6,227 bases of DNA from Bacillota bacterium (lineage in GTDB: Bacteria; Bacillota; Clostridia; Tissierellales; Sedimentibacteraceae): positions 1-6,227 of the forward strand of contig JAEZGU010000119.1 of NCBI GenBank assembly GCA_023416855.1, given 5' to 3'. Position numbers and translations under genes: made by a program. Every line of letters starts with the position of its first letter. Within the stretch, counting starts at the first letter, position 1. Positions 1 through 6,227 of this stretch are shown here, in pieces. The notes under the pieces were generated by a model that was not told the origin of the DNA, made no database searches, and was given only the letters and a program-made list of their open reading frames with translations.

Positions 1-1720
1 AAATAATATTGTTGATGTAATAGAAGAATACCTGCCTTTAAAAAAAGCAGGTGCTAATTACAGCACTAATTGTCCCTTTCATAAAGAAAAAACACCTTCA
101 TTTATCGTTTCTCCGGATAAGCAAATGTTTCATTGCTTCGGCTGCGGTGAAAGTGGGGACAGCATCAGTTTCCTGACAAAATATAAAAACTATACTTTTG
201 TTGAAGCAGCAGAGTATCTTGCCAAAAAAGCTGGCATTATATTACAAGAAGTAACTAACAATTCAAAACAACAAGAAAATAAAGAACTTACGGACAGGCT
301 TTATAAAATTAACAGAGATGCCGCAGCATTTTTCTATAGAAATTTACACAAATACCCCCATATAATAAATTATTTAAAATCAAGGAAAATCGATATTGAT
401 GTAATAAAAAAGTTTGGTATTGGATATGCTATTGACCAATGGGATAATTTGCTAAAACATTTAACAGATAAGGGGTATTCAGAAGAGGATATACTAAAAA
501 CAGGGTTAATAATAAAGCATCAAGAAAGAAATTCATGTTATGATCGTTTTAGAAATAGAGTAATGTTTCCTATTTTTGACGTGCGAAAAAGAATAATAGG
601 TTTTGGTGGAAGAGTTATTGATGATTCGCTTCCTAAGTATCTTAATTCTCCTGAAACGTTAATATTTAATAAAGGTCATAATTTATATGGCCTCAATTTA
701 GCTAAAGAAGCAGTTAGAGACAATAGCTTTATTTTAGTCGAAGGATATATGGATGTTATAAAAATGCATTCTTATGGTTATAACACAGCAGTTGCGGCGT
801 TAGGAACTTCATTAACTGACAATCAAATTAAATTATTAAAAAGGTATTCTAAAAGCTTTTATATCGGTTTTGATTCAGATATAGCTGGTCAAAACGCTGC
901 ATTAAAGGCTATGAATATGTTTAAAAGAAATGATATTGATGCTAAAGTAATTATTATAAAGGATGCAAAAGATCCTGACGAATATTTAAATAAATTCGGA
1001 AAAATAAATTTCGACAAATTAATTGAAAATTCTCTTGATTATTATAGTTTTTTGGAATATCATTTTTATGAAATTTATGAAAATAATAACAAGATTGAAT
1101 ATATATCTAAAATTTTTGACAATATAGTAAATGTTAACAGCGAAATTGAAAAAGAGCTTATTTTTGAAAAAATCTCAAAGAAAGTAGGCGTTTCCAAAGA
1201 ATCAATAATAAACGAATTCAACAAAAAAGGATCTAAGCAAAATACTTATTTAAAAGCTACAAGTCCTGTCAAAACTCAAATAAAAGTGCAAAAAATTACA
1301 ACATCCCATGAAGAGGAGTTAATCAAACTAATACTCATTGAAAATGATTTTGCTTTACAGCTTAAAGAAATAGTAAATGAAGACACATTTTGTGATTTAG
1401 AATTTTATGGAATATTTAAGAAAATATATGAATACAAAATAAATAATATGAGTATTAATGAAGATAGCTTAAAAATAATTATAAAAGATAAACCGGATGC
1501 TAAAGTTTTATTGCAATATGACGATGTTGATTATGATAATTTAGAGGCGTTATTTAAAGATTGTATTAAAAGACTAAAAATTAAATATTATGAACAGAAG
1601 AGAGCTATACTGAATGAAAATTTAGCACAATCTGAAAATTCAGAGGAAAGTAAGGAAATTATGAATGAAATTTTTAGCCTCGCTAAAAAAATTAAGTCAA
1701 CTAAAGAGGAGGTTAACTAA
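1..1720 (+). CDS. dnaG: DNA primase DnaG (5' partial)
   Basis: DnaG synthesises the short RNA primers for lagging-strand DNA synthesis and is recruited by the replicative helicase. The frame is open from base 2 (base 1 is the last base of a cut codon), giving 572 visible residues. An ATG at 125 is internal, because the zinc-finger half upstream of it is in the same frame. The visible protein has a CHC2-type zinc site (C24, H27, C45, C48, with CPFH and CFGC), the primase core signature GFGGRV...PKYLNSPET (about 200-219), and a TOPRIM domain (about 243-325) with catalytic E247 in VEGYMDV, D291 and D293 in FDSD, and a DPDE motif at 324-327. A low-complexity linker (about 411-434) leads to a helical C-terminal helicase-binding domain (about 436-572). 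By comparison with the family, roughly 10-20 N-terminal residues are missing. The FDSD form replaces the DGD of E. coli but keeps both metal-binding aspartates. The gene ends three bases before sigA. Confidence 0.98.
   Translation, partial: NNIVDVIEEYLPLKKAGANYSTNCPFHKEKTPSFIVSPDKQMFHCFGCGESGDSISFLTKYKNYTFVEAAEYLAKKAGIILQEVTNNSKQQENKELTDRLYKINRDAAAFFYRNLHKYPHIINYLKSRKIDIDVIKKFGIGYAIDQWDNLLKHLTDKGYSEEDILKTGLIIKHQERNSCYDRFRNRVMFPIFDVRKRIIGFGGRVIDDSLPKYLNSPETLIFNKGHNLYGLNLAKEAVRDNSFILVEGYMDVIKMHSYGYNTAVAALGTSLTDNQIKLLKRYSKSFYIGFDSDIAGQNAALKAMNMFKRNDIDAKVIIIKDAKDPDEYLNKFGKINFDKLIENSLDYYSFLEYHFYEIYENNNKIEYISKIFDNIVNVNSEIEKELIFEKISKKVGVSKESIINEFNKKGSKQNTYLKATSPVKTQIKVQKITTSHEEELIKLILIENDFALQLKEIVNEDTFCDLEFYGIFKKIYEYKINNMSINEDSLKIIIKDKPDAKVLLQYDDVDYDNLEALFKDCIKRLKIKYYEQKRAILNENLAQSENSEESKEIMNEIFSLAKKIKSTKEEVN
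1706..1713 (+). promoter_or_regulatory. Shine-Dalgarno site of sigA
   Basis: GAGGAGGT is a near-perfect anti-16S match inside the last codons of dnaG. It ends 10 bases before the ATG at 1724, slightly longer than usual. It supports that ATG as the sigA start and suggests strong translation, as expected for a primary sigma factor. Confidence 0.85.
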
Positions 1721-1723
1721 ACC

Positions 1724-2884
1724 ATGGGTGAAATTAAAAATGTAACAGCAGAAGAATCTGAAAAAGATACTGAAATGCAACAAAAGATTGATTCTATAAA
1801 AAATAAATTAATAGAAAAAGGTAAAAGAAACGGATTTATAACTTATAAAGAAGTGCTTAGGTCTTTTGAAAAATTAGATATTAACCCAGAATTTATAGAT
1901 GATTTTTATAAACAAGCAGAGGATAATGATCTTGAAATACTTGGTTTTCAAGATGATATGATTCTTGAAAAAGTTGACGATATAGATGACACTGATGCTA
2001 AGGAAGATCCGGATTTTTTTGTAAGTCAATCAGATGATGATATATTAAAGGGTGTAAATATTGATGACCCAGTAAGAATGTATTTAAAAGAAATAGGAAA
2101 AGTACCCTTATTATCAGCTAATGAAGAAATTGAACTTGCTAAAAGAATGCAGGATGGTGATGAGGAAGCTAAGAAAAGATTGGCAGAAGCTAATTTAAGA
2201 TTAGTTGTAAGTATTGCTAAACGTTATGTAGGAAGAGGTATGCTATTCTTAGACTTAATTCAAGAAGGAAATCTTGGATTAATAAAAGCTGTTGAGAAAT
2301 TTGATTACACTAAAGGTTTTAAATTTAGCACATACGCTACTTGGTGGATTCGTCAAGCAATAACAAGAGCAATTGCTGATCAAGCAAGAACAATAAGAAT
2401 ACCTGTTCACATGGTAGAGACTATAAATAAATTAATTAGAATTAAAAGACAGCTTTTACAGGAGTTAGGTCGCGATGCTACACCTGAAGAAATAGCTCTT
2501 GAAATGGAAATGGAACCTGATAAAGTAAGAGAAATACTTAAAATTGCGCAAGAGCCGGTTTCTCTTGAAACACCAATAGGTGAAGAAGAAGACAGCCATT
2601 TAGGAGACTTTATTCCTGATGATGAAGTTCAAGCACCATCAGATGTAGCAACCTTTACATTATTAAAAGAACAACTTTCTTCAGTTCTTCATACTCTTAC
2701 TGACAGAGAACAAAAAGTTCTTAGATTAAGATTTGGATTAGATGACGGAAGAGCAAGAACCTTAGAAGAGGTAGGCAAGGAATTTGATGTAACAAGAGAA
2801 AGAATTAGACAAATTGAAGCTAAGGCATTAAGGAAGCTTAGACACCCAAGCCGTAGCAAGAAATTAAAGGATTATTTAGAATAG
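1724..2884 (+). CDS. rpoD: RNA polymerase primary sigma factor SigA/RpoD
   Basis: This is the complete 386-residue group 1 (housekeeping) sigma-70 factor, which directs core RNA polymerase to -35/-10 promoters. Domains in order: a region 1.1-like N-terminus (about 18-80); an acidic Asp/Glu-rich linker (about 84-108); region 1.2 (about 114-147, DDPVRMYLKEIGKVPLL); region 2 (about 154-224), including the core-binding stretch with DLIQEGNLGLIKAVEKFD and the -10 recognition helix YATWWIRQAITRAIADQ (204-220); region 3 (about 223-305), with the 3.2 finger SLETPIGEEEDSHLGDFIPD; and region 4 (about 315-382), with the -35-binding helix-turn-helix (about 346-376, RTLEEVGKEFDVTRERIRQI). The length matches Firmicutes SigA and is much shorter than E. 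coli RpoD, which has a large insertion. All key regions are intact. The ATG has a strong Shine-Dalgarno site, and the gene is presumably co-transcribed with dnaG. No convincing internal promoter was identified by eye. Confidence 0.99.
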   Translation: MGEIKNVTAEESEKDTEMQQKIDSIKNKLIEKGKRNGFITYKEVLRSFEKLDINPEFIDDFYKQAEDNDLEILGFQDDMILEKVDDIDDTDAKEDPDFFVSQSDDDILKGVNIDDPVRMYLKEIGKVPLLSANEEIELAKRMQDGDEEAKKRLAEANLRLVVSIAKRYVGRGMLFLDLIQEGNLGLIKAVEKFDYTKGFKFSTYATWWIRQAITRAIADQARTIRIPVHMVETINKLIRIKRQLLQELGRDATPEEIALEMEMEPDKVREILKIAQEPVSLETPIGEEEDSHLGDFIPDDEVQAPSDVATFTLLKEQLSSVLHTLTDREQKVLRLRFGLDDGRARTLEEVGKEFDVTRERIRQIEAKALRKLRHPSRSKKLKDYLE

Positions 2885-2907
2885 AAGGGTGATACCTTCT
2901 ATTTTTT
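2880..2907 (+). terminator. Putative intrinsic terminator overlapping the sigA stop
   Basis: Bases 2880-2888 (AATAGAAGG when read from 2880) pair perfectly with 2895-2903 around a six-base loop (2889-2894). Six T residues follow or overlap the stem end (2902-2907). Only three of the nine pairs are G-C, so it is probably a weak or partial terminator. The sigA stop codon (2882-2884) lies inside the 5' arm, so a terminating ribosome would cover part of the hairpin. Downstream trmK is on the same strand and no clear separate promoter is visible, so readthrough is likely. Hairpin and T-tract are seen directly; function is inferred. Confidence 0.6.
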
Positions 2908-2924
2908 ATAGAATAATAACAATT

Positions 2925-2928
2925 GGAG
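2925..2928 (+). promoter_or_regulatory. Shine-Dalgarno site of trmK (decides the start)
   Basis: GGAG lies eight bases before the ATG at 2937. It favours that ATG over the in-frame GTG at 2889, which sits in the loop of the putative terminator and would add 16 residues with no resemblance to the family's N-terminus. Confidence 0.75.
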
Positions 2929-2936
2929 TATCTAAT

Positions 2937-3614
2937 ATGGATCGATTAGAATGTATAAAATCTATGGTAACAAAATGTAATACAGCTGCTGATATAGGAA
3001 CAGATCATGGATATGTTGCAGAAATGCTTCTGACAGATAATATATGCGAAAAAATAATTGCAACTGACTTGAATGAAGGTCCATTGAATAGAGCAATAGA
3101 ACATTTATCATCTGTTAATTTTAATGAAAAATGTGATTTTAGATTAGGAAGTGGATTGACTGTTTTAAAAGAAAATGAAGCAGACGCAATTATTATAGCT
3201 GGGATGGGTGGAGAGTTAATTGCTGACATCATTGAAACATCCAAAAATATTGCATTAAAAGCTTCTCAACTAATTTTACAACCAATGACTACCGGCGACA
3301 AACTTAGAAAATATTTATATAAAAATGGATTTAAAATAATTGATGAAAAAATAGTAAAAGAACTGCACCATTATTATTTTGTAATTAAAGCTGTGCCAGG
3401 TCACGAATCAATAGATGATGAAATTTTTTTTGAATTCAGTAAAATTTTGATAGATAAAAAAGATGCTCTAATGTTTGAGTATCTAAATCATACACTTAAT
3501 GTTAACTCAAAAATAATTGCAAGTATTGTAAAAAATACCAATAAGGATTATAATGATAAAATAGAAACATTGAAAAATAAAAACGAGAAAATTAGGGAGT
3601 TGATGAAAAATTAA
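2937..3614 (+). CDS. trmK: tRNA (adenine(22)-N1)-methyltransferase TrmK
   Basis: The 225-residue protein matches the TrmK/COG2384 family, which uses S-adenosylmethionine to methylate N1 of adenine 22 in the D-loop region of certain tRNAs. It has a Rossmann-type methyltransferase fold with motif I ADIGTDHGY (18-26), an acidic residue after the second strand (ATD, D44), the family signature IIIAGMGGELIA (85-96), and LILQP (112-116). This arrangement is characteristic of TrmK rather than of methyltransferases with an NPPY motif. The C-terminal part (about 165-225) is Lys/Glu/Asn-rich and likely helical or coiled-coil, as in the B. subtilis enzyme. The start at 2937 is chosen from the ribosome site and family N-terminus; a GTG at 2889 is possible but unlikely. 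The gene follows sigA, with a probable weak terminator between them. Its 3' end overlaps the proposed start of nif3. The family assignment is firm; activity on A22 is inferred from it. Confidence 0.94.
   Translation: MDRLECIKSMVTKCNTAADIGTDHGYVAEMLLTDNICEKIIATDLNEGPLNRAIEHLSSVNFNEKCDFRLGSGLTVLKENEADAIIIAGMGGELIADIIETSKNIALKASQLILQPMTTGDKLRKYLYKNGFKIIDEKIVKELHHYYFVIKAVPGHESIDDEIFFEFSKILIDKKDALMFEYLNHTLNVNSKIIASIVKNTNKDYNDKIETLKNKNEKIRELMKN
3594..3599 (+). promoter_or_regulatory. Shine-Dalgarno-like site for the nif3 gene
   Basis: AGGGAG lies in the last codons of trmK. It is 10 bases upstream of the in-frame ATT at 3610 but only three bases from the ATG at 3603, which is in the trmK frame and encodes just two residues before the stop. 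The spacing supports translation initiating near 3610 for the downstream gene. Confidence 0.5.
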
Positions 3615-4389
3615 AATAGATTCAATTATTAAAATATTAAATGATAAATTGAAATTAAAGCAACAGGAGCCCTGGGACAATAGTGGATTACAAATTGGGA
3701 GCTATAATGCTGACATAAATAACATTATGTTAACATTAGATATTGATTCAAATATTATAGAATATGCTATTAATAACAAGTATGATTTAATAATTACACA
3801 TCATCCATTTATTTTTTCAGGTATGAAATCAATTGACTTTAGTACATATGAAGGTAAATTAATCAAAGATATAATAATTAATAATTTAAATATATACAGC
3901 CTGCATACAAATTACGATATGGCAAGTTTTGGAGTGAATTATCAGTTATCTAAAATATTGAATATAAATGATTTTGATATTCTTCATATTGTTAACCCTG
4001 ATGGTAGCGGTTACGGTGGAATAGGATCAATAAAGGCAGTAAATATTGTAGATTATGCTAAATCCATCAAGGAACTATTAAAAGTAGAACATATAAAATT
4101 GTATTGTAGCAGAGATGATAAAATAGTTAACAAAGTAGCTTTTTGTGGCGGAAGCGGAGGAGAATTTATTAATGATGCTATCGCTAAGCAAGCAGATGTA
4201 TATATAACAGGTGATATTAAATACCATCAAGCTCAATTTGCTTTACAAAACAACTTATGTATAATTGATGCAGGACATTATAATACGGAATATCAATCAT
4301 TGGAAAATATAAAAAATATATTATCCGAAATAGATAATATCAATGTGAAGGTTATGGAAATAAATACAGTAAAGGAAATATTTTTATAG
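3610..4389 (+). CDS. Nif3/DUF34 family dinuclear metal-binding protein
   Basis: This is a Nif3-like (NIF3/YqfO/YbgI, DUF34) protein. The family forms ring-shaped oligomers with a two-metal site, and its physiological role is not settled; some members are annotated as GTP cyclohydrolase I type 2. From 3610 the product has 259 residues, typical of the short form without the PII-like insertion of B. subtilis YqfO. Visible features are the N-terminal EPWDNSGLQIG (20-30), the metal ligands THHPF (H64, H65), LHTNYD (H99, D103), a glycine-rich FCGGSGGEF segment, TGDIKYH, and the C-terminal ligand motif DAGHYNTE (H223, E227). No ATG/GTG/TTG precedes the family-like N-terminus. The first standard start is a TTG at 3649, which has no ribosome site and would delete 13 residues of the first helix. 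ATT at 3610 gives MKIDSIIKIL, resembles the family and has a spaced AGGGAG, so I chose it. The gene overlaps trmK by five bases and is followed nine bases later by nadE. Confidence 0.9.
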   Translation: MKIDSIIKILNDKLKLKQQEPWDNSGLQIGSYNADINNIMLTLDIDSNIIEYAINNKYDLIITHHPFIFSGMKSIDFSTYEGKLIKDIIINNLNIYSLHTNYDMASFGVNYQLSKILNINDFDILHIVNPDGSGYGGIGSIKAVNIVDYAKSIKELLKVEHIKLYCSRDDKIVNKVAFCGGSGGEFINDAIAKQADVYITGDIKYHQAQFALQNNLCIIDAGHYNTEYQSLENIKNILSEIDNINVKVMEINTVKEIFL

Positions 4390-4392
4390 GGG
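4388..4392 (+). promoter_or_regulatory. Shine-Dalgarno site of nadE
   Basis: AGGGG overlaps the nif3 stop codon (TAG at 4387-4389) and lies six bases before the ATG at 4399. It supports that start and suggests translational coupling with nif3. Confidence 0.75.
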
Positions 4393-4398
4393 ATAACC

Positions 4399-6227
4399 AT
4401 GGATAAAAATTTTGAATACATGAGAGTTGCAGTAGCAATACCTACGCTTAAAGTTGCAAATCCAATATATAATGTTAATGAAATAATATCTCTTTCAAAA
4501 AAAGCATATTTCGAAAAAAATGCTAAAGTTATTTTATTTCCGGAACTTTGTATAACGGCGTACAGTTGTGGAGACTTATTCAATCAAAGAACTCTTATAA
4601 ATGGAGCCGAAGAAGCTTTAAAATTATTACTAAATGAGTCTGAAAAATTAAACATATTAATTGCTGTAAGTATGCCGGTTTACGCTGACAATCAATTATT
4701 TAATTGTGCCATACTTATTAAAAACGGTAAAATTCTTGGTGTTGTGCCTAAGACATATGTGCCTAATTATAATGAGTTCTATGAAAAGAGATGGTTTGCA
4801 TCATCTCTATCAAGATTATCGGACACTGTTACATTGTGTGGTCAGGAAGCTCCATTTAATGAAAATATGTTATTTAAAGACTCATTATCAACTTTATGCA
4901 TAGGCTTTGATATATGTGAGGACTTATGGGTTGGTATACCACCAAGCTCATATCATACTTTACATGGAGCTAACTTAATACTTAATCCTTCAGCAAGTAA
5001 TGAAACCGTAGGAAAACACGAATACAGAAGAGACATAGTAAGAATACAATCATCAAAATGTATTACAGCATATTGTTTTGCTTCAGCAGGACAATCAGAA
5101 AGTACAACGGATGTAGTTTTGTCAGGACATTCAATAATATCTGAAAATGGCTTGATATTAAATGAAGACAGGTTTTCAATTGAAAATAGTTTAATTTGTG
5201 CTGATATAGATTTAGAAAAGCTTAAAAATGACAGAATTAAATTTAACAGCTATATGGGTAACTTTGAAAAGAAAAATTATAAATATGTGAATTTTGAACT
5301 TGGATATTCTGAAAATTTGGAGTTAGACAGAATTGTAGATAAGCATCCTTTTGTTCCTTTAAATGCAGAAGAAAGAAATAATAGATGCAAAGAGATATTA
5401 AATATACAGGCAACAGGCCTTTATCAAAGATTAACAAAAATAGGTGCTAAAAAGATAGTTATAGGTATTTCTGGTGGGCTTGACAGCACTTTAGCACTAC
5501 TAGTATGCGTTAAAGCTTTTAAAAAGCTAAATCTTCCTTTAGAGAATATAATAGCTATAACAATGCCCGGCTTTGGCACAACTTCAAGAACATATAATAA
5601 TGCATTAATTATGATGAAGGAACTTGGAGTAACATCAAAAGAAATTTCAATTAAGGATGCTTGTATACAGCACTTTAAAGATATTGGACATAGTATGGAA
5701 GTGCATGATGTAACTTATGAAAATGCTCAGGCAAGAGAAAGAACTCAAATTCTTATGGATTATGCAAATAAAGTTAATGCCATAGTTGTTGGAACAGGGG
5801 ATTTGTCAGAATTAGCATTAGGATGGTGCACATACAACGGAGATCATATGTCCATGTACGGAGTAAATTCAGGTGTACCAAAGACTTTAGTTAAATACTT
5901 GGTTAAATGGTATGCAGAAGAAGAAACTACAGGAGCCATTAAAAAAGCACTTTTAGATGTTTATGATACACCTGTAAGTCCGGAACTTTTACCACCTGAT
6001 AAAATAGGCAACATAGCTCAATTTACTGAAAAAGCTGTTGGCTCATATGATTTAAATGATTTCTTCTTATACAACATGTTAAGATATGGCTATGGTCCGG
6101 AAAAGATATTTTTCTTAGCTAAAATTGCATTTGAAGAGGATTTCGATGATAAAACAATTCTTGAAACATTGAAAAACTTCTATAAGAGATTTTTTACTCA
6201 ACAATTTAAACGTTCATGTATGCCTGA
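4399..6227 (+). CDS. nadE: Glutamine-dependent NAD+ synthetase NadE (3' partial)
   Basis: NadE catalyses the last step of NAD+ synthesis: nicotinate adenine dinucleotide plus ATP and glutamine gives NAD+, glutamate, AMP and pyrophosphate in the cytosol. The frame stays open for 609 codons to the window edge. The N-terminal part (about 8-270) is a nitrilase-type glutaminase with the Glu-Lys-Cys triad: E49 in FPELC, K118 in VPKTYVPNYNEFYEKRWF, and C173 in GFDICEDLW. These are each three residues earlier than E52/K121/C176 known for the Mycobacterium tuberculosis enzyme. The C-terminal synthetase domain (from about 325) has the ATP-binding PP-loop SGGLDST (358-364), MPGFGTTSRTYNNA, and GTGDLSELALGWCTYNGDHM (from 465). 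The visible end, QFKRSCMP, is close to the usual C-terminus, so roughly 25-30 residues are probably missing. The fused amidotransferase type uses glutamine, unlike the short ammonia-only NadE. The gene is probably co-transcribed with nif3; no terminator or promoter is visible between them. Confidence 0.98.
   Translation, partial: MDKNFEYMRVAVAIPTLKVANPIYNVNEIISLSKKAYFEKNAKVILFPELCITAYSCGDLFNQRTLINGAEEALKLLLNESEKLNILIAVSMPVYADNQLFNCAILIKNGKILGVVPKTYVPNYNEFYEKRWFASSLSRLSDTVTLCGQEAPFNENMLFKDSLSTLCIGFDICEDLWVGIPPSSYHTLHGANLILNPSASNETVGKHEYRRDIVRIQSSKCITAYCFASAGQSESTTDVVLSGHSIISENGLILNEDRFSIENSLICADIDLEKLKNDRIKFNSYMGNFEKKNYKYVNFELGYSENLELDRIVDKHPFVPLNAEERNNRCKEILNIQATGLYQRLTKIGAKKIVIGISGGLDSTLALLVCVKAFKKLNLPLENIIAITMPGFGTTSRTYNNALIMMKELGVTSKEISIKDACIQHFKDIGHSMEVHDVTYENAQARERTQILMDYANKVNAIVVGTGDLSELALGWCTYNGDHMSMYGVNSGVPKTLVKYLVKWYAEEETTGAIKKALLDVYDTPVSPELLPPDKIGNIAQFTEKAVGSYDLNDFFLYNMLRYGYGPEKIFFLAKIAFEEDFDDKTILETLKNFYKRFFTQQFKRSCMP

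Noticed and set aside
872..880. DSD in place of DGD in the DnaG TOPRIM motif, as a possible defect
   Set aside because: Both metal-binding aspartates are kept and the middle position varies in the family; every other primase motif is intact.
1511..1540. Possible internal promoter within dnaG for sigA (TTGCAA, then GATAAT 18 bases later)
   Set aside because: Such matches are expected by chance in DNA this AT-rich, neither box is a full consensus, and there is no supporting context. It cannot be told from background by eye.
1642..1668. SigH-like promoter (AGGAAAG ... GAAT) near the end of dnaG, by analogy with the internal SigH promoter of the B. subtilis sigA operon
   Set aside because: The distance between the two elements is about two bases too short for the SigH consensus, and both elements lie in ordinary Glu/Asn-rich coding sequence.
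2889..2936. A 16-residue N-terminal extension of TrmK from a GTG at 2889
   Set aside because: The GTG lies in the loop of the putative terminator, lacks its own well-placed ribosome site, and the extra residues do not resemble the family. The ATG at 2937 has a GGAG eight bases upstream.
2907..2936. Separate trmK promoter with a -10 at TAGAAT (2909-2914)
   Set aside because: No acceptable -35 lies about 17 bases upstream, and the transcript would start almost on the ribosome site. Readthrough from sigA is simpler.
4293..4583. Open frame on the minus strand across the nif3-nadE junction
   Set aside because: It runs antisense to the conserved coding sequence of both genes, has no recognisable domain, and is explained by AT-rich composition. 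The same holds for the short open frames at 3005-3244 (-), 4706-4903 (+) and 5243-5437 (-).

Overview
The window is a densely packed, single-strand (+) run of five housekeeping genes from an AT-rich, low-GC Gram-positive bacterium. The best guess is the class Clostridia or a close relative. This rests on the strong A/T bias and AGA/ATA/TTA-rich codon use, the purine-rich Shine-Dalgarno sites, the dnaG-sigA-trmK-nif3 gene order familiar from Firmicutes, and a group 1 sigma factor of about 386 residues. The genus cannot be named from the sequence alone.

Layout: (1) positions 1-1720 hold DNA primase dnaG, missing only its first few residues upstream of the window. (2) 1724-2884 hold the complete primary sigma factor rpoD/sigA, three bases after the dnaG stop. 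(3) A hairpin followed by six T residues overlaps the sigA stop codon and looks like a modest intrinsic terminator. (4) 2937-3614 hold trmK, the tRNA adenine-22 N1 methyltransferase. (5) The Nif3/DUF34 metal-binding gene runs to 4389. Its family-like N-terminus has no ATG/GTG/TTG start, and the best supported start is an ATT at 3610 that overlaps the end of trmK. (6) From 4399 to the window edge lies glutamine-dependent NAD+ synthetase nadE, cut off at its 3' end.

The dnaG-sigA pair is the core of the macromolecular synthesis operon and links replication priming to basal transcription. trmK and nif3 commonly follow it in Firmicutes. nadE is probably co-transcribed with nif3, since only nine bases separate them. 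Partial termination after sigA could lower expression of the trmK-nif3-nadE part relative to dnaG-sigA.

No mobile element, CRISPR array, RNA gene, defence system or long non-coding stretch was found, and no gap between genes exceeds about 55 bases. The points worth a second look are small: the unusual nif3 start and the terminator placed on the sigA stop codon. I see no convincing new biological system here.
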